This document shows, in pieces, positions 1 to 5,852 of a DNA stretch of 9,234 nt. Position 1 is the first letter of the stretch. Each line of letters starts with the position of its first letter. Source of the DNA: JAUXLW01 sp964195005 (GTDB lineage Bacteria > Actinomycetota > Acidimicrobiia > Spongiisociales > SHLN01). The notes below the pieces were generated by a model. It did not search any database and was not told the origin of the DNA. It saw only the letters and a program-made list of their open reading frames with translations. Location of the stretch: the NCBI GenBank assembly GCA_964195005.1, contig CAXMOO010000214.1, positions 1 through 9,234 on the forward strand. The letters run 5' to 3'. The position numbers were made by a program, and so were the translations under genes.

Positions 1-210
1 ATCCACCCCGTCGACCTCGCCGAGGCGCGGCTCCCGGGTGGTGGCCGACACCGAAAGGTGGAAGCTAGACCGACAAGCCAGCTTGATGATCACTGAGCCC
101 TTCCCGACTCCGGAGGGACCGGAGATTACGAAGAGCCTCCCCGAACCCGGCGAGCCGTTGGATGAAGGCTCAGCTGAGCTCGTCGATGAGGGCTTGTCTT
201 TGGCGCTCAC
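1..210 (-). CDS. gmk: Guanylate kinase, N-terminal part (runs off the window)
   Basis: Guanylate kinase phosphorylates GMP to GDP with ATP in the cytoplasm. The 70 codons visible hold the P-loop VISGPSGVGKGS (about residues 28-39), with Lys37 as the ATP-phosphate ligand. They are followed by SVSATTREPRLGEVDGVD (53-70), the start of the GMP-binding region, which closely matches the family pattern. The rest of the protein lies beyond base 1. The only suitable in-frame start I find is GTG at 210, with a GGAGG 13 bases upstream. It gives a Ser/Pro/Gly-rich, probably disordered leader of about 24 residues before the first beta strand, and a 41-base overlap with the end of mihF. The mihF-gmk order is typical of Actinobacteria. 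Identity is secure from the motifs; the start codon is less certain because the Shine-Dalgarno spacing is long. Confidence 0.9.
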   Translation of the reverse strand, partial: MSAKDKPSSTSSAEPSSNGSPGSGRLFVISGPSGVGKGSVIIKLACRSSFHLSVSATTREPRLGEVDGVD

Positions 211-481
211 TGAGACCGCGAATCCTCCGATTGCTGGCGATGCCGATCTCGGTCATGGTGCGCCCGGCCTTGACCTTTCCTATTCCGGGAGCGGCGGCAA
301 CCAGCGAATAGACCTTCATGCCCGCCACCAGCTCATCTTCATCCGCCCTGGCGAAGAGCTTCGGCAGCGTGAGGCTCCCTGTTTTCAATAGTTCCTTGAG
401 CTCCGCCCTCACCCGCCGGGCTGCAGCTGCTTTCTCTAGCGCAGCCGTTCGCTGCTCATGCGTCCTCTCTGGCAATGCCAC
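170..481 (-). CDS. mihF: Actinobacterial integration host factor (mIHF)
   Basis: A 103-residue basic DNA-binding protein. mIHF is a nucleoid-associated protein of Actinobacteria that bends and compacts DNA. The sequence shows the family's hallmarks: N-terminal MALPERTHEQRTAALEKAAA, a long basic helix (about 15-35, with RRVRAELKE), the hairpin-like PGIGKVKA turn (65-72) of the helix-two-turn-helix fold, and the basic NRRIRGL segment (84-90) followed by the QRQAL helix. The length matches the short form of the family. The start is GTG at 481, giving the expected N-terminus, with AGGA and GGGGAAAGG purine tracts just upstream. It follows pyrF after a 27-base gap and overlaps gmk. The pyrF-mihF-gmk order is common in actinobacterial genomes. 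This gene is the strongest taxonomic marker in the window. Confidence 0.93.
   Translation of the reverse strand: MALPERTHEQRTAALEKAAAARRVRAELKELLKTGSLTLPKLFARADEDELVAGMKVYSLVAAAPGIGKVKAGRTMTEIGIASNRRIRGLSERQRQALIDELS
224..228 (-). promoter_or_regulatory. Candidate ribosome binding site for gmk
   Basis: GGAGG on the minus strand, inside mihF, lies 13 bases before the GTG at 210. The spacing is longer than the usual 5-9 bases, so this only weakly supports that start. I see no better start/SD pair in the gmk frame. Confidence 0.4.
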
Positions 482-493
482 GTTCCTGTGCCT

Positions 494-518
494 TTCCCCT
501 GGGAAGAGTCAGGACTCT
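494..518. repeat. Two adjacent short inverted repeats at the pyrF-mihF junction
   Basis: On the plus strand, AGAGTC (505-510) and GACTCT (513-518) form a perfect 6-base inverted repeat around AG, and it covers the pyrF stop codon (509-511). Immediately beside it, TTCCC and GGGAA (about 494-505) form a 5-base inverted repeat around a 2-base centre. In the mRNA these could fold into small hairpins between pyrF and mihF. There is no U-tract, so an intrinsic terminator is not supported. A weak processing or coupling structure, or chance, is possible. Confidence 0.35.
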
Positions 519-1198
519 AACGCCTCAGAAAAGTTCACGGCCGCAGCCACCGGGTCTTCGGCACCCACTATGCCCCGGCCGACAACAACGAGGTCGGCAC
601 CGCGCTCCACAGCCTCGGCAGGAGCCATCGTGCGCGCCTGGTCATGGCTCCCGGCGCCGGGGAGCCGTATTCCGGGAGTCACTTTGAGAAGGTCGGGCGC
701 CACCTGGGCCACCACACCCAATTCCCAAGCGGAACAAATCACCCCCTCGCATCCGGCCTCCTGGGCCGACCTTGCCAGGCGTGAGGTCAGTTTGCCAACA
801 GTGCTACCGGGAGCCAGCCGGGCAACGTCTACTTCGTCAAGGCTTGTGAGGACGGTAACGGCCAGGATCCCGGCTCTCGTCCCGGCAGCTCGCGCCCCCT
901 TCCGAGCCGCCGCGAGCATTTCTACTCCGCCTGATCCATGCGCCGTGATCCATCGGGCGCCAAGCGCGGCCAGGCGCCGTGCCGCCCTTTCCACCTGGCT
1001 TGGTATGTCGTGCAGCTTGGCGTCGGCGAACACCGGCTTGCCGACCTCTGTCAGAGCCGCCACAGTCGCCGGACCGGGTCCGTAGAGAAGTCCGAGGCCA
1101 ATTTTGAACCCGCCAACATGCGGCGCCAGTCGCCGAGCAAGACGAACCGCATCTTCTGCCGTCGGAACGTCGAGGGCGACCAGCAGCCTGTCACTCAT
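509..1198 (-). CDS. pyrF: Orotidine 5'-phosphate decarboxylase
   Basis: Decarboxylates OMP to UMP, the last step of de novo pyrimidine synthesis, in the cytoplasm. The protein has 229 residues, the normal size of the bacterial group-I TIM-barrel enzyme. Visible catalytic elements are Asp10 in VALDVP, Lys32 in GFKIG, and the D-x-K-x-x-D motif ADAKLHDIP, which gives Asp59, Lys61 and Asp64. The C-terminal phosphate-binding loops are TPGIRLPG and VVVGRGIVGAEDP. The start is ATG at 1198 because the family begins with this S-D-R-L-L-V-A-L-D strand and GGAG sits 6 bases upstream. The same frame stays open for 90 more codons upstream, but that extension is the antisense-like shadow of pyrD. It overlaps the end of pyrD by 8 bases (ATGAGTGA), which suggests coupled translation. 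Confidence 0.96.
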   Translation of the reverse strand: MSDRLLVALDVPTAEDAVRLARRLAPHVGGFKIGLGLLYGPGPATVAALTEVGKPVFADAKLHDIPSQVERAARRLAALGARWITAHGSGGVEMLAAARKGARAAGTRAGILAVTVLTSLDEVDVARLAPGSTVGKLTSRLARSAQEAGCEGVICSAWELGVVAQVAPDLLKVTPGIRLPGAGSHDQARTMAPAEAVERGADLVVVGRGIVGAEDPVAAAVNFSEALES

Positions 1199-2093
1199 GG
1201 GCTGCTCCAACCAGTTCTCGAATGGACTCGACCCCCGACCGCCGGCAATAAGACTCGAGCTCCCCAAGAATCCGTCGACCGGCCCGCGGTTCGGCGAAGT
1301 GAACAGTGCCAAGCTGCACCGCGCTGGCGCCGGCCAAGAGAAATTCGGCCACGTCAAGCCCGGAGCGAATGCCGCCGCAACCGATGATCGGGACACTGGA
1401 TGACAGGGCAACTTCCCAGACACAGCGCAGGGCGATCGGTTTGATCGGCGCTCCTGAATAACCGCCAATCACACCAGAAAGCCGCGGACGCCGCGTGACC
1501 GGGTCGATGGCCATCCCCCACACCGTATTCGTGAGGGTGACGAAGTCCGCTCCGGCTTCGACCACGGCGGCTGCCACCGCGGCAATGTCTTCGCTGTTGG
1601 GCGACAACTTGGCGCCCACCGGCAGCTGGGTGGTGGTGCGGACCGCTCCAACCACGTGCGCAGCGGCCCGGGGATCGAGTGCGAACATCCGCCCATCCTC
1701 GAGGTTGGGACATGAGAGGTTCACCTCAATGGCGGCGACTCCCGCCGCAGTCAGCCCTTTGGCCACCAGGGCAAACTCCGCTGCCGTCACGCCAACCGCC
1801 GACCCCCACACCGGCACGGGAAGAGCCTCAGGGGGCGGCATGGAGCTACGCCACTCGTCAATCCCCGGGTTTTGGATGCCGATCCCGTTGAGCATTCCCT
1901 CCCCGGCTGGAGCAAGGCGAGGAGCCGGTCGCCCCGGCCATGGCTCTCCACTGACCGACTTGGCGACCGCCGCCCCGTATACAGATAGAGCGTCGAGATC
2001 GGCGAAATCATGCACCGATCCGACGGTCCCGGCCGCGGCTATCAGCGGGCTCTGTAGTGCCATTGAGCCGATCGTGATTTCCAGGTTCATCAT
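1191..2093 (-). CDS. pyrD: Dihydroorotate dehydrogenase, class 1B-like catalytic subunit
   Basis: Oxidises dihydroorotate to orotate on FMN. The 300-residue protein is a soluble flavin TIM barrel with no N-terminal membrane helices, so it is not the quinone-linked class 2 enzyme. Motifs: SPLIAAAGTVG (15-25), Lys45 in AKSVS, MLNGIGIQNPG (67-77), VNLSCPN with catalytic Cys128, Lys162 in GAKLSPN, LTNTVWGMAID (187-197), GGYSGAPIKPIALR (210-223) and CGGIRSG (239-245). The Cys base and the GGxSGxxIKPIAL segment resemble class 1B (PyrDB), which normally works with the iron-sulfur/FAD subunit PyrK and NAD+. No pyrK is present here. ATG at 2093 overlaps the pyrC stop (ATGATGA), and a second ATG follows at 2090, so the first Met is uncertain by one codon. 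Confidence 0.94.
   Translation of the reverse strand: MMNLEITIGSMALQSPLIAAAGTVGSVHDFADLDALSVYGAAVAKSVSGEPWPGRPAPRLAPAGEGMLNGIGIQNPGIDEWRSSMPPPEALPVPVWGSAVGVTAAEFALVAKGLTAAGVAAIEVNLSCPNLEDGRMFALDPRAAAHVVGAVRTTTQLPVGAKLSPNSEDIAAVAAAVVEAGADFVTLTNTVWGMAIDPVTRRPRLSGVIGGYSGAPIKPIALRCVWEVALSSSVPIIGCGGIRSGLDVAEFLLAGASAVQLGTVHFAEPRAGRRILGELESYCRRSGVESIRELVGAAHE
1205..1208 (-). promoter_or_regulatory. Ribosome binding site deciding the pyrF start
   Basis: GGAG, 6 bases upstream of the ATG at 1198 and inside the 3' end of pyrD. It supports the short PyrF N-terminus over the upstream in-frame extension. Confidence 0.6.
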
Positions 2094-3373
2094 CGGCCAC
2101 GTCCGGAGACGGAGGGGTTGAGTCCATGGGTGACGCGGCCCTGATAAACAGTGAAGCGCACTTTCCCCCGCAGAGGCCGACCCACAAACGGTGAGTTGCT
2201 AGAGCGAGAAACGAAGCTCCCCGGCACCCACTGTTTCTCTGGGTCGAATACTGCCAGATTGGCAAAGACGCCTTTTTCCGTCCAATGGCCGTGGTGAGCG
2301 AAGCCCCCCAGGCGGGCCGGGCCTACCGACAGCCGGTCGAAGAATTCCCGCGGCTTCAACTCCACGGCGGTATTCACCACCGCAGCTGCGGTCTCGAGCC
2401 CAATGACCCCGAAGGTCGCATCTTTCAGCGGTCGATTGGCTTCGGGCGGTGCGTGGGGTGCGTGGTCGGTGGCCACAGCGTCTATCGTCCCGTCACGAAG
2501 GCCGCTGCGAACCGCTTCAACATCTTCCCGCCGCCGGAGAGGGGGCTTCATCTTGAAACGAGCCGCGTGCTCTTTGAGCTCGGTGTGGTCAAGCGCCAGA
2601 TGATGGGGCGTAACCTCTGCGGTGACCCGTATGCCCCGACTCTTGGCGGCTGCCACCAGTTCCACTGCTGCCGCCGTGCTCAGGTGCTGAATGTGGAGCC
2701 TGGCGCCGGTGTCGGCGGCGATGAGGATGTCCCTGGCAACGATGACGCTCTCTGCCGATGCCGGCATTCCTTTAACGCCAAGCAATGAAGATACCGATCC
2801 TTCGTGCATGTGAGCGCCTGCCGTCAAGGATGGTTCTTCAGCATGCTCCGCCAGGACACCACCTCTCTGTGAAAGCACTTGGAGAGCATTCCGAACCAGA
2901 GCGGGGTCGGCAACAGCGTCACCGTCATCTGTAAACCAGGAGACGCCTGCTCTCAGCATCCCCTCCAGATCGGCCAACCTAGCTCCCCGGCGCCCTGCAG
3001 TGATTGCCCCGGCCGGCCTTACCTCTACTAATCCAGCCTTATCACCCAGACTGCGCACTAACTCGGCGACTGCCACGGAATCGATGGCAGGATCGGTGTT
3101 GGGCATCGCCATGACGGCCGTGTATCCACCGACGGCAGCCGCCGCCGATCCCGACGCAACATCCTCCTTCCACTCCTGACCAGGCTCGCGCAGGTGGGTG
3201 TGCAGATCGACAAACCCGGGGCCGACCCAGCAACCCTCGCAGGACAGGACGGTGGACCCGGCCAGGTCGGGCCCGATGGCCGCAACAACGCCATCTTCTA
3301 CAAGCACATCAGCCTCCTCTGGCCCGGAAGCTCCGAGTACCAGACCACCGCGCAGGACAAGTGAGTTCCTCAC
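2090..3373 (-). CDS. pyrC: Dihydroorotase, type I
   Basis: Cyclises carbamoyl-aspartate to dihydroorotate, step 3 of UMP synthesis. The 427-residue amidohydrolase has an N-terminal beta domain, a metal-binding barrel and a C-terminal return to the beta domain, as expected for type I enzymes. Likely metal and substrate residues are all present: His58 and His60 in VDLHTHLREPG (with Arg62), Asp150 in FTDDG, His177 in AEHAEE, His230 in LHIQHLS, and catalytic Asp303 in ATDHAPH. It starts with GTG at 3373, overlapping the nusB stop (GTGA), with GAGG 7 bases upstream. In many actinobacteria pyrR and pyrB lie between nusB and pyrC; here nothing separates them. Some type I dihydroorotases (Aquifex aeolicus) need aspartate carbamoyltransferase for full activity, so a PyrB partner encoded elsewhere is likely. 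Confidence 0.96.
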   Translation of the reverse strand: MRNSLVLRGGLVLGASGPEEADVLVEDGVVAAIGPDLAGSTVLSCEGCWVGPGFVDLHTHLREPGQEWKEDVASGSAAAAVGGYTAVMAMPNTDPAIDSVAVAELVRSLGDKAGLVEVRPAGAITAGRRGARLADLEGMLRAGVSWFTDDGDAVADPALVRNALQVLSQRGGVLAEHAEEPSLTAGAHMHEGSVSSLLGVKGMPASAESVIVARDILIAADTGARLHIQHLSTAAAVELVAAAKSRGIRVTAEVTPHHLALDHTELKEHAARFKMKPPLRRREDVEAVRSGLRDGTIDAVATDHAPHAPPEANRPLKDATFGVIGLETAAAVVNTAVELKPREFFDRLSVGPARLGGFAHHGHWTEKGVFANLAVFDPEKQWVPGSFVSRSSNSPFVGRPLRGKVRFTVYQGRVTHGLNPSVSGRGR

Positions 3374-3747
3374 TGTTGGGCCTCGTCGGGACGCTCCTCC
3401 CGGGCCAGGGCGGCCAGAACTCCGTTCACGAAGGCTCCGCTTTGCTCCGTTGAATATCTCTTGGCCAGCTCGACGGCCTCGTTCAAGACGACACCGAGCG
3501 GGGTGTCGGGCTGGTGCCTCAACTCGTAGAGCCCGATCCGGATAATCGTTCGATCGACCGGTGCCATGCGCTCAACCCGCCAGTTGTCTGATGCCTCTGA
3601 GATGGCCTCATCGAGCGCAGTCAGGTTCGCTGTGACGCCATCAACGATTCGGGCCGCTCGACCACGGAGGTTGCTTGCCGGAGCATCGCTCCGTTGCTCA
3701 GCCTCGTAGAGAAACCGGAAAGCCTCCTCGCGCGGTGAACCCTTCAC
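3370..3747 (-). CDS. nusB: Transcription antitermination factor NusB
   Basis: NusB joins NusE (ribosomal protein S10) on boxA RNA to promote processive transcription of rRNA operons. The 125-residue all-helical protein shows the conserved core: REEAFRFLYEAEQ at the N-terminus (6-18), NWRVERMAPVDRTIIRIGLYEL (55-76), VVLNEAVELAKRY (86-98) and FVNGVL (106-111). The length is slightly short compared with the usual 130-150 residues, mostly at the N-terminus. The start is GTG at 3747, overlapping the efp stop as GTGA with only a weak GGGTG upstream, so translation probably depends on ribosomes finishing efp. The efp-nusB pair is widely conserved in Gram-positive bacteria and Actinobacteria. Confidence 0.95.
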   Translation of the reverse strand: MKGSPREEAFRFLYEAEQRSDAPASNLRGRAARIVDGVTANLTALDEAISEASDNWRVERMAPVDRTIIRIGLYELRHQPDTPLGVVLNEAVELAKRYSTEQSGAFVNGVLAALAREERPDEAQQ

Positions 3748-4304
3748 GTCACCCGCGTCTGATACTCAGCCGTCCTCGTGTCAACCTTCAAGACGTCACC
3801 GACGTCGACGAACAGCGGGACTTGAATCACCAATCCAGTCTCGAGTGTGACCGGTTTGGTCGCCCCCGAGACCCGATCCCCCTTGACACCGGGCTCGGCG
3901 TGCGTGACCCGCAGCTCGACCGACGCAGCCAGATCGACCGAGATAGGCCTGCCGTCGTACATCGGCAAAAGGACCTCTACACCCTCACTCAGGTAATCGG
4001 AGGCAGCTCCAACCCTGTCGGAGGGGATCTCCAACTGGGCGAATGTCTCGGAGTCCATGAAGTGGAATCCGAACTCATCCCGGTAGAGAAACTGGTGCTC
4101 ACGCCGATCGATTATTGCCCGCTTGACAGACTCGTCGGGACGGAACGTCTTCTCGATCATTCCTCCGCCGTCGATGCTTTTGAGCTTCATCTTGACAAAG
4201 GCTTTCCCCTTCCCGGGCTTGGTGTGGCTGTGATCCACAATCTGGTAGAGACCGCCTGGGAGTTCGAGCGTCTGCCCGGCCTTGACCTCGTTGGCTGATG
4301 GCAT
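3744..4304 (-). CDS. efp: Elongation factor P
   Basis: EF-P binds stalled ribosomes between the P and E sites and promotes peptide bond formation at polyproline stretches. The 186 residues fit the standard three-domain form: a KOW-like N-domain (about 1-64) and two OB folds (about 65-126 and 130-186). The tip loop reads KPGKGKAF, placing Lys32 where other bacteria modify the lysine. No modifying enzyme (EpmA/EpmB or a rhamnosyltransferase) is encoded in this window. The C-terminal family signature runs through ATKPVTLETGLVIQVP and FVDVGDVLKVDT (148-176). The start is ATG at 4304, 21 bases after aroB. There is no convincing Shine-Dalgarno, but a TACAAT sits 6 bases before the ATG, so a leaderless transcript is possible. 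Confidence 0.97.
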   Translation of the reverse strand: MPSANEVKAGQTLELPGGLYQIVDHSHTKPGKGKAFVKMKLKSIDGGGMIEKTFRPDESVKRAIIDRREHQFLYRDEFGFHFMDSETFAQLEIPSDRVGAASDYLSEGVEVLLPMYDGRPISVDLAASVELRVTHAEPGVKGDRVSGATKPVTLETGLVIQVPLFVDVGDVLKVDTRTAEYQTRVT

Positions 4305-4310
4305 GGGCGG

Positions 4311-4316
4311 ATTGTA
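4311..4316 (-). promoter_or_regulatory. Possible -10 box for a leaderless efp transcript
   Basis: TACAAT (5 of 6 to TATAAT) lies in the 21-base aroB-efp gap, with 6 bases between it and the efp ATG. Transcription would therefore begin at or next to the A of the ATG. The GC-rich gap has no ribosome binding site, which fits a leaderless start, common in Actinobacteria. At a 17-base spacing the upstream hexamer is TCGGAG, a poor -35. This is a pattern match only. Confidence 0.4.
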
Positions 4317-4325
4317 CTGAGCAGC

Positions 4326-5339
4326 TCAGGCCACTCCGATAGCCGCCAGACCGGCAGCCAGGGCCTGGTCTGTCACATGTACGACGACCGGTCGACCCAC
4401 GTCCTCGAGAAGCACCATGCGCAAGCCCTTCTCGTCGCGCTTCTTGTCCAATCCTATGAATTCTTCTATTTCCACCCGGCTGACCCCGACCGGCACCGCC
4501 ACGGCCAGGCCCAGCTGACTGATGACTGCTCGTTGCCGGTCGGCGCCGGCAAACCCCACCACGGCCTCGGCGATCGCCCCGGCGGCCACCATGCCAATAG
4601 CAACCGCTTCACCGTGGGCCAGCCCTCCCGCCATCTCCACGCCGTGGCCGACCGTGTGCCCGTAGTTGAGGATCATTCGCCTGCCTTCCTCGCGGAAGTC
4701 GTCGGCGACGATTCCCTGTTTTACGGTGACCGCCTTGCGGACAACGTCTTCCAACGGCGCCTGCATGCCGTGAGCCTCGAAAAGTTCGACCAACTCCACA
4801 TCACCCACCAGGCCCGCCTTGAGCGCTTCGGCAAATCCTTCCCGCATCAAGCCGGCCGGTAACGGGCTCAGCACATCGAGGTCGATAATCACCCTTGCCG
4901 GTTGGGCAAAGACCCCGACCAGATTCTTCCCATCGACGTTTACCCCCGTCTTTCCACCGACAGCGGCATCGAGGGCACCCAACAAGGTGGTGGGACAATA
5001 GATCGTCTCGACCCCTCGTAGGTAGGTGGCGCCCACGAATCCTCCTAGATCAGTGGCGGCTCCCCCTCCTATTGCCAGCAGCGTGTCGAATCGATTGAGT
5101 CCCAGTGCGTTGAGCCAGTGATAAACGTCGCCGGCGACCTCCAACGTCTTGGCAGCCTCTCCGTCGGGGAGGGCTCGCACGCCCACTTCCAGGCCGGCCT
5201 CCCTGAGTCGGGTCGCCACAGAGTCGGCCAGGCCTACCACCGTCGGCTGCGCCAGAACGGCAACTTTTCTCCGCTCGGGACGTTCCGGGAGCAACTCGGC
5301 GGTTGCCAGCGCCCCGGCCTCGACATGTATCCCGTTCAT
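4326..5339 (-). CDS. aroB: 3-Dehydroquinate synthase
   Basis: Converts DAHP to 3-dehydroquinate, step 2 of the shikimate pathway, using NAD+ and a divalent metal. At 337 residues it is a little shorter than many homologues (about 360), with a clipped N-terminus. The NAD+-binding region contains DGEAAK (59-64) and GGGAATDLGGF (91-101). The substrate loop PTTLLGALDAAVGGKTG (116-132) is followed by GKN (137-139). Likely zinc ligands are Glu171 in EALKAG, His228 in LNYGHTVGH and His242 in AHGEAVA. A conserved LDKKRDEKG lies near the C-terminus. ATG at 5339 overlaps the aroK stop by 4 bases and has GAGGT 4 bases upstream, so this start is well supported. It is coupled to aroK and followed by efp. 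Confidence 0.97.
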   Translation of the reverse strand: MNGIHVEAGALATAELLPERPERRKVAVLAQPTVVGLADSVATRLREAGLEVGVRALPDGEAAKTLEVAGDVYHWLNALGLNRFDTLLAIGGGAATDLGGFVGATYLRGVETIYCPTTLLGALDAAVGGKTGVNVDGKNLVGVFAQPARVIIDLDVLSPLPAGLMREGFAEALKAGLVGDVELVELFEAHGMQAPLEDVVRKAVTVKQGIVADDFREEGRRMILNYGHTVGHGVEMAGGLAHGEAVAIGMVAAGAIAEAVVGFAGADRQRAVISQLGLAVAVPVGVSRVEIEEFIGLDKKRDEKGLRMVLLEDVGRPVVVHVTDQALAAGLAAIGVA

Positions 5340-5830
5340 AAGACCTCATCGATCTTGTCGACTACCTCGACAGGGGTCAAGCTGGTGGTATCCACCAGGT
5401 GATGGGCGGCATCCTCGTAGGCTCCCAACCGCTCGTTGAGGAGCTCGGCGAGCGGGGCCGTGCCGTCATCGGCCAGCAAGGGACGGTCGGTGGCTCCTAC
5501 CAACCGGGCTGCCAGAGCGTCTGCCGAGGCTTGCAGCCAGATCACAGTGCCGGAGCGTCGCATGGCCTGGCGATTGGCTTCGGCCAGGACCGCTCCACCT
5601 CCGCTGGCGATCACCGCCCCGGTACCGGTCGCCACCTCCTCAACAATGTCTGCCTCGAGGGCTCGAAAACCCTCCTCCCCGGTCCGGTGCCAGAGCTTCG
5701 AAATCGTTCCTCCCACGCGAGTAGAAATAATCGAGTCGACGTCGCGAAACTCCATATCCCGCTCACTGGCAAGCAGCCGGCCCACCGTCGTCTTGCCGGA
5801 GCCCATCATGCCTATCAGCCAGATGTTCAT
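5336..5830 (-). CDS. aroK: Shikimate kinase
   Basis: Phosphorylates shikimate to shikimate 3-phosphate with ATP, step 5 of the pathway. The 164-residue P-loop kinase has the Walker A GMMGSGKTT (7-15) with Lys13, Asp30 and Asp32 in FRDVDSII for Mg2+ and shikimate, Arg56 in GFRALEA, and SGGGA (77-81 region) for shikimate. The lid Arg116 is in TDRPLL, and Arg134 in ERLGAYEDAA is the last conserved binding arginine. The start is ATG at 5830, which places the P-loop right at the N-terminus as in the family. The frame is open for 72 more codons upstream, but these overlap aroC and look unlike the enzyme. A 16-base inverted repeat covers the presumed ribosome binding region between aroC and this gene. 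Confidence 0.96.
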   Translation of the reverse strand: MNIWLIGMMGSGKTTVGRLLASERDMEFRDVDSIISTRVGGTISKLWHRTGEEGFRALEADIVEEVATGTGAVIASGGGAVLAEANRQAMRRSGTVIWLQASADALAARLVGATDRPLLADDGTAPLAELLNERLGAYEDAAHHLVDTTSLTPVEVVDKIDEVL

Positions 5831-5836
5831 CGGCTG

Positions 5837-5852
5837 TAGTGGTCCACCACTA
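5837..5852. repeat. 16-base inverted repeat across the aroC stop codon and aroK leader
   Basis: TAGTGGTCCACCACTA on the plus strand: 7-base perfect arms around CC. On the mRNA strand it starts with the aroC stop codon UAG and could form a 6-pair stem with a UGGA loop. It would partly hide the only purine-rich tract (GGUGGA) ahead of the aroK ATG. This could make aroK translation depend on ribosomes reaching the end of aroC. There is no U-tract, so it does not look like a terminator. Confidence 0.5.

Noticed and set aside
482..520. Intrinsic terminator after pyrF
   Set aside because: The small inverted repeats lack a following T-run on the transcribed strand, and mihF follows within 27 bases.
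318..1085. Plus-strand open frame (255 codons) opposite pyrF and mihF
   Set aside because: Antisense to well-recognised genes, low-complexity Ala/Ser/Arg composition, no family features and no ribosome binding site noticed.
1199..1468. Upstream in-frame extension of PyrF by 90 residues
   Set aside because: The extension overlaps pyrD, has no similarity to the enzyme's N-terminus, and the ATG at 1198 has a good GGAG and yields the standard start.
1495..2121. Plus-strand open frame (208 codons) opposite pyrD
   Set aside because: Shadow of pyrD codon bias; no motif and no promoter or neighbour supporting it.
3370..3373. PyrR-binding attenuator or other pyrimidine leader before pyrC
   Set aside because: nusB and pyrC overlap by 4 bases, so there is no leader region to hold one.
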